The notes beneath the pieces were generated by a model. The model ran no database searches, was not told where the DNA came from, and worked only from the letters and a program-made list of their open reading frames with translations. DNA of 53,534 nucleotides from Candidatus Thermoplasmatota archaeon (GTDB lineage: Archaea > Thermoplasmatota > Thermoplasmata > UBA10834). The stretch covers positions 1-53,534 of the forward strand of contig JAHIZT010000052.1 of NCBI GenBank assembly GCA_018814355.1, in the 5' to 3' direction. Positions within the stretch are counted from its first letter, which is position 1; the number at the start of each line of letters is the position of its first letter. Positions 1 to 8,228 of this stretch are shown here, piece by piece. Position numbers and translations under genes: made by a program.

Positions 1-41
1 ATATAACAGCGTTAATAGGTCTACTTGAGTAGGCGATAGCC

Positions 42-272
42 TTGAAGTGCCCAAAGTGCGGACTGGACCCTGACGAGAGACATTCACCTGAGTACTACTC
101 GAGCTGCCAGAGGTGCTCAGCGATAGCACGGAGAAGAAGGATGCGCCCGGGCCGCGACTGGAGGCTGGTGGAGGGGAGCACTACACTCAGGAACGACTGC
201 TTCTGCCAGGATTGCGGCAGACTCCTGGTTGCGCCCGCGCAATTCTGTCTCGCATGCGAGTTGGGGCGTTAA
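42..272 (+). CDS. Small double zinc-ribbon protein
   Basis: A 76-residue basic protein with four Cys pairs: CPKC near residue 3, CQRC near 22, CQDC near 55 and CLAC near 69. This looks like two zinc-ribbon or rubredoxin-like knuckles separated by an Arg-rich linker (RRRRMRPGR). The start is TTG at 42, which places the first CPKC pair immediately at the N-terminus. Proteins of this shape often bind nucleic acid or act as small adaptors, but I do not recognise a family. It stands alone, converging on glyA across about 250 bases in which I see nothing convincing. Confidence 0.6.
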   Translation: MKCPKCGLDPDERHSPEYYSSCQRCSAIARRRRMRPGRDWRLVEGSTTLRNDCFCQDCGRLLVAPAQFCLACELGR

Positions 273-524
273 TCGCCCCGTAGTTGAAGGTGTCCCGAGC
301 AGGAATCCCTTCCCAACATACGGCCGGTCCTGCGGAACTTCTTGCCGGTTGAAAATGGGATCGCCTTTCATTCCACACGATTTTCTTCTCACATTTGCAG
401 ACGCAGGTTGACCCATTCCGCATTTTCCTGAGACAAGATTCAGCATCTCCGATTTGAACGTCAGTTCGCACCAAGGAATCAGGACGCGCAAGGGCACGGA
501 TCTAAGACCAGTTCGTGTCCGGCT

Positions 525-1772
525 CTATCTGAACCTGTACTCCATGTCGAAATCATCCCTGAGAGTCTTGACATCCTTCTTCACGTTCTTGCCCTTGGTC
601 GCGGCCATGAAGAGGTCCGCTAGTGCTGACAGATCCTTCTCCCTAAACCCCATTCGGGTGATCTCACCAGTGCCGATCCTCCCGACCGAGTCGATGATCA
701 GGTTCGACCGTTCCATCCGGATGGAGAAATCGTTCAAGCCCAAGCCATAGATAGCTCTCATCTCCTTTACGTCGTACAGGAGTTGGTGCGACCTAGAGAA
801 CCCGAGCTCTTCGAACATGATCGGGAAGCCTCTCTCCTTCAACTCTTTCCCGAGCCTCTGAGTGTTCTTGACGACCTGCTTTGCATACTTCGGTCCGAAC
901 GCCCTCATCTCCAGGAGCGCATGGCCCATAGAGGCAACTCTGTTCCAGTGCACGTTATCCACTATCCGCCAGGTCAGATTCCTCCTGATGGACTCGTCGT
1001 GCTCCTTGCGGTCTGTGAGTATGATGCCTCCTTGGGGGCCGAAGAAGCTCTTGTGAGTGGAACCGTAGAGAATCTCAGCGCCTTCCTTCAGGGGATTCTG
1101 GAACTCCCCGCCGGCTATGAGGCCCAGGACATGGGAACCGTCATACACCAGGGTGGAGCCCGCGTCATCGCAGGCCTCCCTGATAGGCTTCATGTCGTAG
1201 GGGAACAGTATCAGCGATGCTCCCAGGATTACCAACTTGGGCTTCCGCTTGAGAATGACATCCCCTGCTGCTTCAGTGTCCAGATTGTATTTGTCCATAT
1301 CGAACGGCAGCGTGAACGCTCCGAGCCCGAAGATGTCCGGCAGATAGTTGGGGGCGTATCCGTCGTACCCTCCGTTTTCCGGGGGTATCGCGCACATGAC
1401 GTCGCCCTTCTTGGTGGTCGACACGATTGTGATCATCGCCGCGATGTGGCCCGACATGGGCTGCACGCAGGCGTGTTTCGATTTGAAGACCTCGCGGGCC
1501 GCCTCCTCCGCCTTCCTCTCGACCTCCGTGGTGATCCTGGTGCCCCTGTAGGCGTTCTCGATGAACTCGCCGCCGGAGACGGAGTTCAGGGGAAGCGTGT
1601 ACCTGTTCACGAACTCCGATGACAGGAGCGCCCTTACCTGTGGGCTCGTCTGGTTCTCCGAGGGCAGGAGGTTTATGGAATCCTCAATGCGCCACTTCTC
1701 CTGAGCCCTCATGCTGTCCAAGAAGTATGTGTTCTTCATCTCGTTCCCCATCGGGGTAACGGGCTCTTCCAC
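525..1772 (-). CDS. glyA: Serine hydroxymethyltransferase, archaeal type
   Basis: PLP enzyme of fold type I that interconverts serine and glycine while passing a one-carbon unit to tetrahydrofolate or tetrahydromethanopterin. At 415 residues the length is normal for the family. The N-terminal signature LLPSENQTSP matches the substrate-loop region, YRGTR follows, YDGSHVLGL carries the PLP-contacting Asp/His, and YGSTHKSFFGPQGG holds the Schiff-base lysine. The pterin used cannot be told from sequence. It is the last gene of a minus-strand run that starts with the GTPase at 4044 and lies 5 bases after the small coiled-coil gene, so the two are almost certainly co-transcribed. Confidence 0.92.
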   Translation of the reverse strand: MEEPVTPMGNEMKNTYFLDSMRAQEKWRIEDSINLLPSENQTSPQVRALLSSEFVNRYTLPLNSVSGGEFIENAYRGTRITTEVERKAEEAAREVFKSKHACVQPMSGHIAAMITIVSTTKKGDVMCAIPPENGGYDGYAPNYLPDIFGLGAFTLPFDMDKYNLDTEAAGDVILKRKPKLVILGASLILFPYDMKPIREACDDAGSTLVYDGSHVLGLIAGGEFQNPLKEGAEILYGSTHKSFFGPQGGIILTDRKEHDESIRRNLTWRIVDNVHWNRVASMGHALLEMRAFGPKYAKQVVKNTQRLGKELKERGFPIMFEELGFSRSHQLLYDVKEMRAIYGLGLNDFSIRMERSNLIIDSVGRIGTGEITRMGFREKDLSALADLFMAATKGKNVKKDVKTLRDDFDMEYRFR

Positions 1773-1777
1773 TTAAG

Positions 1778-1957
1778 TCAATTGTAGATATTGAACCTGT
1801 TCTCGTTGCCAGGGTATGAGGGGAACTCGGGCTCTTCCTCTTCCATGTCCTCCTCCATCACTACGTTCACGAGCACGTTCACGATTTCCCGGAGTTGCTT
1901 CACGTCCTCCCTGAGTCGATCGATCTCAGCGAGGAGTCCTTTGTCATTCTCTGTCAA
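1778..1957 (-). CDS. Small acidic coiled-coil protein upstream of glyA
   Basis: About 59 residues: a heptad-like helix (IDRLREDVKQLREIVNVLVNVV) followed by a very acidic stretch (MEEDMEEEEPEF) and a short tail ending NIYN. I chose TTG at 1957 because GGGGGAG sits 6 bases upstream. An ATG at 1993 would add 12 residues without a ribosome site. The helix probably forms a dimer or trimer. It is sandwiched between csl4 (67 bases upstream) and glyA (5 bases downstream) in one operon. No known family is recognised. Confidence 0.6.
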   Translation of the reverse strand: MTENDKGLLAEIDRLREDVKQLREIVNVLVNVVMEEDMEEEEPEFPSYPGNENRFNIYN

Positions 1958-2023
1958 ATGTGCTCCCCCTTCTGCCGGCCAACCTATCCGCAATCCCGCT
2001 ATATGGGGCTTGCGCTTTGCCTC

Positions 2024-2596
2024 TCACTGGGAGAACGAGCGATAGTCGTCCGCGATCTTCCTGTTCTCAGTCCTGTCGCACTTCTCGCAGTACAGACCTC
2101 TGCCCTTCTTCTCCAGCGGGCTCCTGCACCTTCCGCAGAGCGCCCGGAGAACTCCGAAGTGTGGGCCTGCAGTCGATAGCTGAACCGAGGGATCGGCCTG
2201 GATGACTGTCCCTCTGATGATGTCCCCCGGCCTCATGAGGTCCCCAGCGTCCTCAACATACGAACTTGACAGCTTAGAAACGTGAACGGATGCGAGTGTC
2301 TCCGAGGACACCGCCCTCGCGTTCCCCTCCTGTGCTATGATCGAGATTATTGCCATGGCCGGCCTCGTGTCCGTGACCTCTCCGAGCACCAAGTCGCCTT
2401 CCTGTAGAACGACCGGCGGGTTGTCCAGAATGACCTTAGCCAGCTTGTCTCTGGGGTCCAGGTCGAGCTCTCCGACCGCGCTAGCGAATATCTTCCCGTC
2501 CATCTCGTATGTGCCCTCGCCGGACATGTACTCCTCGGCGATGGCCACCTCGTCCCCCGGCAACACTTTTCGACCAGTCCTAGCCAGCTGAATCAC
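2024..2596 (-). CDS. csl4: Exosome complex RNA-binding protein Csl4
   Basis: RNA-binding cap subunit of the archaeal exosome, the 3'-5' RNA degradation and tailing complex built on the Rrp41-Rrp42 ring. An N-terminal domain with PGDEVAIAEEYMSGEGTYE is followed by a central S1 domain (residues about 65-140, from VLQEGDLVLGEVTDTRPAMA to RPGDIIRGTVIQ). A C-terminal zinc ribbon has CGRCRSP and CEKCDR pairs. This N-S1-zinc ribbon layout and 190 residues are typical of Csl4. The GTG start at 2596 directly follows the TAG stop of the methylase gene, implying translational coupling. Rrp4 and the ring subunits are not in the window. Confidence 0.9.
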   Translation of the reverse strand: MIQLARTGRKVLPGDEVAIAEEYMSGEGTYEMDGKIFASAVGELDLDPRDKLAKVILDNPPVVLQEGDLVLGEVTDTRPAMAIISIIAQEGNARAVSSETLASVHVSKLSSSYVEDAGDLMRPGDIIRGTVIQADPSVQLSTAGPHFGVLRALCGRCRSPLEKKGRGLYCEKCDRTENRKIADDYRSFSQ

Positions 2597-3193
2597 CTAT
2601 CTCTCAAACCTCAAAAGAACTACTGAAACGGTCTCGGTAGCCTTTCTGTGGAATTCGAACGCATATGGTATCTCGAATTTATACTTTTTGAGTGGCTTGA
2701 CATCCCCTCCCAGGGAAGATACCAGCCTGGCCACGAAGTCTTCAGTGCCGTCATTGTGAAGGCTGTAGGCCCTCGGCGCTAGCTCCAAGGCCTTCTTGAT
2801 GAACGCACGGTCCGCGTGCTGGGTCTGTGCCCCGAAGGGCGGGTTCTGGAGGACTGTATCGAACTTGCCCGTTGCGGATGAGACGTCCTGCTCCTTGAAG
2901 TCGATGTCGAGGGAGAGTGCCTTGGCATTCCCATGGGCTGTCCGGACCGCTCCTGGGTCGATGTCTATCCCGGTGGCATTCCCGGCCCCCAGCAGCATGG
3001 AGCCGATCGCGAACACGCCGTTGCCGCAGCCGAGGTCGATGACCGACCTGCCCTCGATGTCCCCGGCCGTGAACGCCTCCCAGAGGATGTCGGTGGCGAC
3101 GTCCGCCGGGGTCAAGTACTGTTCCAGTCTCGAGGATCTGGAACTCAGCGGCATCAGCTTCTGAAGCACTATTTCGAGTTGCCGCTTCTTCAT
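2597..3193 (-). CDS. METTL5-like RNA N6-adenine methyltransferase
   Basis: A 198-residue class I SAM-dependent methyltransferase. LEQYLTPADVATDILW is the N-terminal signature of the METTL5/archaeal methylase group, VIDLGCGNGVFAIG is the SAM-binding motif I, and LQNPPFGAQTQ is the catalytic NPPF motif of N6-adenine methylases. Human METTL5 modifies one adenosine of small-subunit rRNA, so the likely substrate here is 16S rRNA, though this is inferred from the family. The gene lies between the GTPase and csl4 with a 30-base gap upstream and none downstream, which fits an RNA-processing operon. Confidence 0.85.
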   Translation of the reverse strand: MKKRQLEIVLQKLMPLSSRSSRLEQYLTPADVATDILWEAFTAGDIEGRSVIDLGCGNGVFAIGSMLLGAGNATGIDIDPGAVRTAHGNAKALSLDIDFKEQDVSSATGKFDTVLQNPPFGAQTQHADRAFIKKALELAPRAYSLHNDGTEDFVARLVSSLGGDVKPLKKYKFEIPYAFEFHRKATETVSVVLLRFER

Positions 3194-3222
3194 GGATAAG
3201 CCCCTAGAAAGTGGCCCAGGGC

Positions 3223-4044
3223 CTACCTGACCTCGTCGATCATCTTCCAGCGCCTGAGCTTGTTGACCTCGGACACGTCTCTTCCATGGACGTCGCGCTC
3301 GATGTCGGACAGATACTCGATCGCCATGAGCAGCGAGTCCTTCGCGGGTGCGTTGACGTTGACCTTGGCTTTAGTGAACTCACGCTCGATTATATCCATG
3401 GCCCTCGAAGTGTCGCCGTACTGTTCGCAGAAGTCGCTGACGACGTCGTCTACGGCCTGCGCGAGGGATTCCGCTGTGGGCTCCTGGGAACCTTTCTTGT
3501 CACCAGAGTCAGTCCATGTCATCAACTCTCCGATCTTCCTGAAGGTTGCCTCGACATTCTCGCCAGTCTTCGCGCTTCCTAGGAGCAGCGGAACCTCCAT
3601 TTTGACTGAGACCTGCTTGAGTGCCAGGGCGCCGGGCGATTCTGCTGGGGCCAGGTCCGACTTGTTGCCGACAAGCAGAACCGGGGCGTTTGGGACGACC
3701 TCACTGACCTCGGGAAGCCAGAAGTCCTCGACCGATTTCACTGTCTCGAGCCGAGTCAGGTCGGAGACCAAGATTACTCCGTGCGCGCCTGTCAGCCCCT
3801 GGGTCCTCATCTTCTTGTAGTCCTTCTGCCCCAGGATGTCCCACATCATTAGCGTCAGATAGACGGTCTTGTCGGGAAGCTTGTACTCGAGATCCTTCTT
3901 GCTGACTTTGGCACCTATGGTCGCGATGTACTTGTCGTCGAACACGTCGATGACGAATCTGCGGATCATGGAAGTCTTCCCGACCGACGAATCGCCAACG
4001 AGCGCGACCTTCTTGATATATCGCTTAGACTTGATTATGCTCAC
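3223..4044 (-). CDS. Ras/Rab-like small GTPase with helical C-terminal extension
   Basis: Ras-superfamily GTPase. P-loop GDSSVGKTS near residue 16 (from the chosen start), switch-I Thr in YIATIGAKV, switch-II WDILGQ keeping the catalytic-type Gln but with Ile-Leu for the usual Thr-Ala, NKSD for guanine and GSAKTGEN as the G5 loop. After about residue 185 comes an extra helical region of about 85 residues with no terminal Cys, so no prenylation is expected. I chose GTG at 4044 because TATA-like sequence lies about 25 nt upstream and Ras folds start near the P-loop. An ATG at 4152 would add 36 unusual residues. It heads the operon with the methylase and csl4 and is divergent from the coiled-coil gene at 4255. 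Confidence 0.82.
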   Translation of the reverse strand: MSIIKSKRYIKKVALVGDSSVGKTSMIRRFVIDVFDDKYIATIGAKVSKKDLEYKLPDKTVYLTLMMWDILGQKDYKKMRTQGLTGAHGVILVSDLTRLETVKSVEDFWLPEVSEVVPNAPVLLVGNKSDLAPAESPGALALKQVSVKMEVPLLLGSAKTGENVEATFRKIGELMTWTDSGDKKGSQEPTAESLAQAVDDVVSDFCEQYGDTSRAMDIIEREFTKAKVNVNAPAKDSLLMAIEYLSDIERDVHGRDVSEVNKLRRWKMIDEVR

Positions 4045-4064
4045 TTGATTCCCAGCCTGGAAGA

Positions 4065-4073
4065 TGAATAATG
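4065..4073 (-). promoter_or_regulatory. TATA-like box of the GTPase-csl4-glyA operon
   Basis: On the minus strand TCATTATTC is centred about 25 bases before the GTG at 4044, which would give a leaderless message and supports that start. Confidence 0.4.
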
Positions 4074-4220
4074 ACTTGGGATGCGATGCATCAGAGAATA
4101 CATAACCCTTTCCAGAGCCCCACGGAGCTGGCACACAGTGCTCTCGATCCATTTCTTTGGGTGTAAGACTCTACTGGCCTAGCTGAGAATCATGCACTGA
4201 ACCCAAGTAGGAAAAGCTCA

Positions 4221-4228
4221 ATAATAGA
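4221..4228 (+). promoter_or_regulatory. TATA-like box for the coiled-coil gene
   Basis: ATAATAGA lies about 30 bases before the ATG at 4255, which is the usual archaeal spacing for a leaderless or very short-leader transcript. Confidence 0.45.
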
Positions 4229-4254
4229 TAGCCGATAATCCCCGAGAAGATCAA

Positions 4255-5562
4255 ATGGACAACTCCTCTCCCCAGGCCTCATTTCCCGCTAAGAAGGCGC
4301 TTGAGAACTATGCTATCTCCTACATGGGCGCCTACCTGAATACCGTCAAGAAGGAACGTCCGGAGCATGAGCCCTTCCTGGCGAGGAACCAGTTCTATGA
4401 GATAGAGGTCAGCCAGATGCCGAACAGCTGCATCGCAATGCTGTTCGAGAAGGCGGACAAACAGAATGTCGTGGCGAAGACCTGCGACTGGGACTTTGTC
4501 GAGGGCAAGGTGATGTCTGGCGTCGCATACCTCGTTACCGTGTACGCCCACGAAGGCATCTCAGTCGCTGACGCCATTTCGAGGGGCAAGAAGGACGCGA
4601 TTAGAGACATACGCACCCTCGAGGACTCGTCCATATCCAAGGCGGTCACGCAGCTGGAAAAGATACTCCAAGGCATGTCCAGAGTTGGAAAGGGTAACAA
4701 GTCCATGGTAGAGCTCGGGGAGCGTGAACTCGCGAAGCTAGAGCCAATCAAGGACGCCATCCGGAACGCGGGACCCGAGCTAGACATGTTGCAGATGATA
4801 GATGCGCTCAAGAACTATCCAGGAGTTCATACAGAGACGTGCATTGGCGACCAGGAGAAAGAACTCCTTCAGAGGATCGTAACCGAGCTCGGGGACATGT
4901 CCGATGTCATCCGCAGAGCTGAGGCCCAGGACAAGAAGCTCGAGGAGCTCGAGCAGGCCATGAAGAAGGCCCTGTCCGAATTCAACAGGACTGTGGACGA
5001 GAGGGTATCGAAAGGCCTCGCTGTGATCCTTCAAGCATCTGATAAGAAGATCGACAAGGGCTTTTCCGCTTTTGCTGGAGCCTCGAAACATCCTTCCGAC
5101 CTGCAGCTCCCGAAGGACCTTGAGACCAGGCTGGAGAGGATCGAGAAGACGGTTGCTGCCACTGTGTTGCATCTGAAGGACCAGTCCAGCAGGAGCATTG
5201 CCGAGACGGGGGCTCCGGCCGATCTGGAGAAGCGCATCGCCACATTAGAGAAGGCTCTTGGGCAGCTCGAAGTGAGGATTCAAGAGAGAGCGGCTAGGGC
5301 GGATGTCTCGGTCGCGCTTCCGAAGGACATGGAACAGCGGCTCGAGATGCTCGACAAGTCTGCCAGCGCCCTCCAGACACAGGTCCAGCAGTGGATCCAG
5401 GCGCAGCAGGCCAAGCCGGCGGTCCACGGAGAACTTGTTCTGGCCGTAGCCGACCTCAAGGAGAACATCGCCAGGACGAACAACAGGATCATCAAGATCG
5501 AGGAATTCTTGCAGCAGGCTTCGGGCGCGCGCGTCCGAACACTCAAGCAGAAGCCGCAATGA
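4255..5562 (+). CDS. Coiled-coil protein with three 35-residue repeats, unknown function
   Basis: A 435-residue soluble protein. The first 140 residues look globular (YAISYMGAYLNTVKKERPEHEPF, then a Cys-Trp-Asp region) and match no family I know. From about residue 200 it is rich in Glu, Lys and Leu with heptad character. Inside this part three copies of a P-x-D-[LM]-E-x-R motif begin at prolines encoded at 5110, 5215 and 5320, exactly 105 bases apart. The C-terminal helix ends in a basic tail. No signal peptide or membrane segment is seen. It is divergent from the Rab-like GTPase operon, so a partner role with that GTPase is possible but unproven. Confidence 0.7.
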   Translation: MDNSSPQASFPAKKALENYAISYMGAYLNTVKKERPEHEPFLARNQFYEIEVSQMPNSCIAMLFEKADKQNVVAKTCDWDFVEGKVMSGVAYLVTVYAHEGISVADAISRGKKDAIRDIRTLEDSSISKAVTQLEKILQGMSRVGKGNKSMVELGERELAKLEPIKDAIRNAGPELDMLQMIDALKNYPGVHTETCIGDQEKELLQRIVTELGDMSDVIRRAEAQDKKLEELEQAMKKALSEFNRTVDERVSKGLAVILQASDKKIDKGFSAFAGASKHPSDLQLPKDLETRLERIEKTVAATVLHLKDQSSRSIAETGAPADLEKRIATLEKALGQLEVRIQERAARADVSVALPKDMEQRLEMLDKSASALQTQVQQWIQAQQAKPAVHGELVLAVADLKENIARTNNRIIKIEEFLQQASGARVRTLKQKPQ

Positions 5563-6354
5563 TCATCTGCGCCAGATGCCCTTGATGCCGAACAGGACCG
5601 CCTCGTTGGTTCTGTGGATGAGCGGATTGGACCGGACCCTCCTGGTGATGACTGGGTTCTTGAGCACGACCTCGCGAAGCTCTGCAAGGCTCGTGCAGTC
5701 AGGAGCTTGGATCCTGCCGTTGCCGATCTCCATGACTAGGTGAGCGTCGGAGACAGCAATCCCTGGTTTGTTGAGTCCGGAGGCGAGGTCGACGGATCTC
5801 TGATTGTCTTTCGCGCTGAGCGTAGCGTTGAACGCCTCATAACCGTCGGCAATCTCGATTGCCCCCTTGGTGACCTTGCGTGACTCGCCCGGATGAGGTA
5901 CTATAGCGATGCCTGCCTGAGCGTGAATCTTCTCCACCGCCTCTTCGAACGAGTATGACTTGATCTCCTTCTCCACGAATAGTGCTACAAGATCCCCCTT
6001 GTCGGTCTTGAGCTCCGCGCCGGGAACGATCAATAGGTTGGGCGGAGTGACCCTCGACGCGGCTCTTGCCCCTTCCCAAGAGTCGTGGTCAGTGATGGCA
6101 ATCGCACCAAGGCCGACATCCGAGGCTCTCCTGACCATCGCTTCGATCTTGCTTCGAGAGTCAGGCGAGTAGAACGAGTGCATGTGAAGATCGACCTCCA
6201 AACTCTTGTCCTCCGGTTTCCACACGGATATCCGCGCCTTCACATAATGCTTCGGTCGAAGTCTCCGTATCGATACTCTCTCTGAAGTTCTTGGAATCGC
6301 GATTTGGCGCAAGATTGACCTAGCCACACGCAGGTCCCTCTTCGATGGAGGCAC
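5563..6354 (-). CDS. PHP-domain metal-dependent phosphoesterase
   Basis: A 263-residue PHP protein with the metal-site motifs in order: HMHSFYSPDS (HxH), AITDHDS, PGAELKTDKGD, VPHPGESR and VSDAHL. These build the two- or three-metal site of stand-alone PHP phosphoesterases related to 3',5'-nucleoside bisphosphate phosphatases and to the PHP domain of bacterial polymerases. The exact substrate is unknown. An N-terminal basic segment of about 50 residues precedes the fold. The real start could be downstream of the ATG at 6354, such as a GTG near 6239, because no ribosome site precedes 6354 and it nearly abuts the divergent gene at 6360. Confidence 0.82.
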   Translation of the reverse strand: MPPSKRDLRVARSILRQIAIPRTSERVSIRRLRPKHYVKARISVWKPEDKSLEVDLHMHSFYSPDSRSKIEAMVRRASDVGLGAIAITDHDSWEGARAASRVTPPNLLIVPGAELKTDKGDLVALFVEKEIKSYSFEEAVEKIHAQAGIAIVPHPGESRKVTKGAIEIADGYEAFNATLSAKDNQRSVDLASGLNKPGIAVSDAHLVMEIGNGRIQAPDCTSLAELREVVLKNPVITRRVRSNPLIHRTNEAVLFGIKGIWRR

Positions 6355-6359
6355 ATCAC

Positions 6360-6722
6360 ATGGGCGAGGCGATGAATCCCGAGGTGCGCGAGTTCGTCGA
6401 CGACCTGGACGAAAGCAAGAAGGGTATCGTTCTGAATCTGAGAAAGCTTATACTCGATTCGATACCAGGTGTCAAGGAACTGATAAAGTGGAAGACCCTG
6501 ACGTATCAACGGAACGAGGTCATCTGCATGATTCTGGTGTTCAAGAAACAAGTGAACCTGCGGATCTGGAAAGGAGCCGAGGTCGACGACGAGAGCGGCC
6601 TGCTGGAGGGGAAAGGAAGAGTCATGAGACACTTGATTGTGGTCACAAGTTCCGATATCAATCCGAAGGTGTTCAGAAGTATCCTGGCCAAGGCGATGGC
6701 TCTCGACAAGAAAGGGCACTGA
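6360..6722 (+). CDS. DUF1801/YdhG-like domain protein
   Basis: A 120-residue protein of the YdhG-like (DUF1801) fold. PEVREFVDDLDESKKGIVLNLRKLI and the IPGVKELIKW segment followed by beta strands are typical of this small, functionally unclear family. The ATG at 6360 is chosen because GGAGG at 6347-6351 sits 8 bases upstream. An ATG at 6345 would lie on the ribosome site itself. It is single and divergent from the PHP gene. Confidence 0.75.
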   Translation: MGEAMNPEVREFVDDLDESKKGIVLNLRKLILDSIPGVKELIKWKTLTYQRNEVICMILVFKKQVNLRIWKGAEVDDESGLLEGKGRVMRHLIVVTSSDINPKVFRSILAKAMALDKKGH

Positions 6723-6836
6723 GTGTTGTCAGGCGGCATTGACCCAGACGCCAGGAGGCCTCTGCCTCACAAGCCTCTTATGCAGCGTGAAGAAACCTCT
6801 ATGGGCCGCAGAGATTATTGCGTGACATATTCTTTC

Positions 6837-7337
6837 TCAGAATCTGCGTCGCTTCAGCATGCTCCAGAGCGCCCAGCCGCCGCCGTTCACAATCCCGACC
6901 ACGAGCAAGGACAGGATGAATACAGCGAGGTTCTGGTAGCCGTTGTAGTCTCCTGCATAGAAGAACAGCCAGATTATGAGAAACACCAGCCATCCGATGC
7001 CGGACGCAATGGATATGACGGTCATCAGGATCGGACGGCCGAACTGCATGGGCTGCGCCACGCCCGCCCTCGTAGCCATCCGCATACCCCATGGCGCCCA
7101 CATCGCGCCGAGTACGCCGACGCTCACGAGCACCGACACGATCACGATTGCCAGGTTCTGGAATATGTCGAAATCCCCTGCGTAGAAAAACAGCCATAGG
7201 ATCAGGACGCTCACCCAGCCAATGACTATCAATATCGATGCTGCCACTCTCCATCCGAACCCCGGGGTCGTCCGGACGTCGGGATGAGAGTGTTCTGGCC
7301 AAGACCCTTGTTGAGGTGATTCTTCTTGTTGTTCCAT
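6837..7337 (-). CDS. Membrane protein with internal duplication (4 TM)
   Basis: A 166-residue protein with four predicted membrane segments. The two halves are clear copies: GWVSVLILWLFFYAGDFD-x-FQNLA in the first and GWLVFLIIWLFFYAGDYN-x-YQNLA in the second, each followed by a second helix and a Trp-rich turn (APWGM / ALWSM). The N-terminus is polar (MEQQEESPQQ) and the C-terminus is basic (KRRRF), which suggests both ends are cytoplasmic. It is a single gene with a TATA-like TTAAATA about 40 bases upstream. The function is unknown. Confidence 0.72.
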   Translation of the reverse strand: MEQQEESPQQGSWPEHSHPDVRTTPGFGWRVAASILIVIGWVSVLILWLFFYAGDFDIFQNLAIVIVSVLVSVGVLGAMWAPWGMRMATRAGVAQPMQFGRPILMTVISIASGIGWLVFLIIWLFFYAGDYNGYQNLAVFILSLLVVGIVNGGGWALWSMLKRRRF

Positions 7338-7438
7338 GCAAACGCACCCGACGTTGACGAAAGACTTTGACCTATTTAACTCGAACCACGAATTTCGGGT
7401 GTGTCGACTCGTTCCTCGGCCCAGCTGGAGAGAAGAGA

Positions 7439-7456
7439 AGTGAGCCCAACCGGATT
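7439..7456 (+). repeat. att-like repeat, distal copy of the tRNA-Val 3' end
   Basis: AGTGAGCCCAACCGGATT matches 17 of 18 bases at 8208-8225, which is the 3' part of the tRNA-Val gene (acceptor and T arm). The pair brackets the recombinase gene, as expected for attachment sites made by integration into a tRNA gene. Confidence 0.65.
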
Positions 7457-7580
7457 AGGGCGGGTCAGGCCGACTGGCTAGAGGTCGGAAATTTCCGCTT
7501 TCGGAAATCTCATCGCCGAGGATGCGAGAGATGATACAAACCCCTTCTCGTCCTTTTTCTCATGGTCATGTCCTGGTTGC

Positions 7581-8228
7581 ATGAAGTCGTCATATGGGAT
7601 AAGGGACTACGAAACCGAGTGGCTGACCCTCGAAAATGTCCTTCCTGGGGCATCTTCGCCGAGGAGAAGAATCGAGCTGTTGAGGTTGAGACCCAAGGAT
7701 TTCCAGACTGGCAAGGCCTTCAACACCATTTCCATACTTGGCAAGGGTAGGTATGGTGGCAAGCTTCGAACCATTGACTGGCACCCTGACACGCCTGCCG
7801 AACTCGAAGCCTATCTTGATTTGAGGGACAGTATGGTGATGAGGGCCAGAGGCAAGAACCAGAATGTGGAGATGCCAGAGGACTTCTTGATCTATGAGAG
7901 AGATGGAAAGCTGTATCCCTACTCGGAGTCGGGGGTTGACTCAATCATAGGCAGGTTGTCTGAGAGGACACATATCGAGTTCATGAACCACGACCTTCGC
8001 CGAACATGTGGGAGAATGATGTACCGAGCTGGAGTCAGGATCGGACAGATAGCTCGGATATTCGGCCACAGCGACATACGCACAACGATGAAGTATCTCG
8101 GTCTCGACCATGAAGACATGGCCGAGGCAATGAGCCAATATGCCCAGTATCAGAAAGCGGTAGTTTTTCCGAAAGTGGAAAGAATCGAGCATGAGCCAGA
8201 TGGTGAGAGTGGGCCCAACCGGATTTGA
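7581..8228 (+). CDS. Tyrosine recombinase (integrase), catalytic domain, truncated N-terminus
   Basis: A 215-residue phage-integrase-family protein. It retains a box-I Arg in RRRIELLRLRP, the beta-hairpin Lys in GKGRYGGKLRT, HDLRRT (H-x-x-R), FGHSDIRTT and the nucleophile in MKYLGL. So all catalytic residues are visible, but the N-terminal core-binding domain of usual 300-400 residue integrases is missing. The last codons (SGPNRI) and the stop at 8226-8228 lie inside the tRNA-Val gene on the opposite strand. If the element were excised at the repeats, the frame would run on for 25 more codons. It is probably a decayed relic, though expression cannot be excluded. Confidence 0.75.
   Translation: MKSSYGIRDYETEWLTLENVLPGASSPRRRIELLRLRPKDFQTGKAFNTISILGKGRYGGKLRTIDWHPDTPAELEAYLDLRDSMVMRARGKNQNVEMPEDFLIYERDGKLYPYSESGVDSIIGRLSERTHIEFMNHDLRRTCGRMMYRAGVRIGQIARIFGHSDIRTTMKYLGLDHEDMAEAMSQYAQYQKAVVFPKVERIEHEPDGESGPNRI
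8208..8225 (+). repeat. att-like repeat within the tRNA-Val 3' end
   Basis: AGTGGGCCCAACCGGATT, the intact partner of the copy at 7439-7456. It covers the discriminator base, the 3' acceptor strand and half of the T arm of the tRNA gene on the minus strand. Confidence 0.65.

Larger units (their letters stand above)
7439..8225 (+). mobile_element. Remnant of an element integrated in the tRNA-Val gene
   Basis: About 770 bases bounded by a 17/18-base direct repeat of the tRNA-Val 3' end. It holds only an N-terminally shortened tyrosine recombinase. This has the geometry of an archaeal integrative plasmid or virus that used the T arm of a tRNA as its attachment site and then lost its cargo. No replication or structural genes remain. 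Near its left end lies a 12-base palindrome (CGGAAATTTCCG, 7486-7497). Confidence 0.6.

Noticed and set aside
187-474. A 95-codon minus-strand frame with a C-x-C-x-C cluster after glyA
   Set aside because: No ribosome site, no recognisable fold, and most of it overlaps the zinc-ribbon gene or its 3' flank; the Cys cluster alone is not enough.
7486-7508. CGGAAATTTCCG palindrome plus a repeated CGGAAAT inside the element remnant
   Set aside because: Could be a recombinase arm site, but a single short palindrome without partners is too weak to call.
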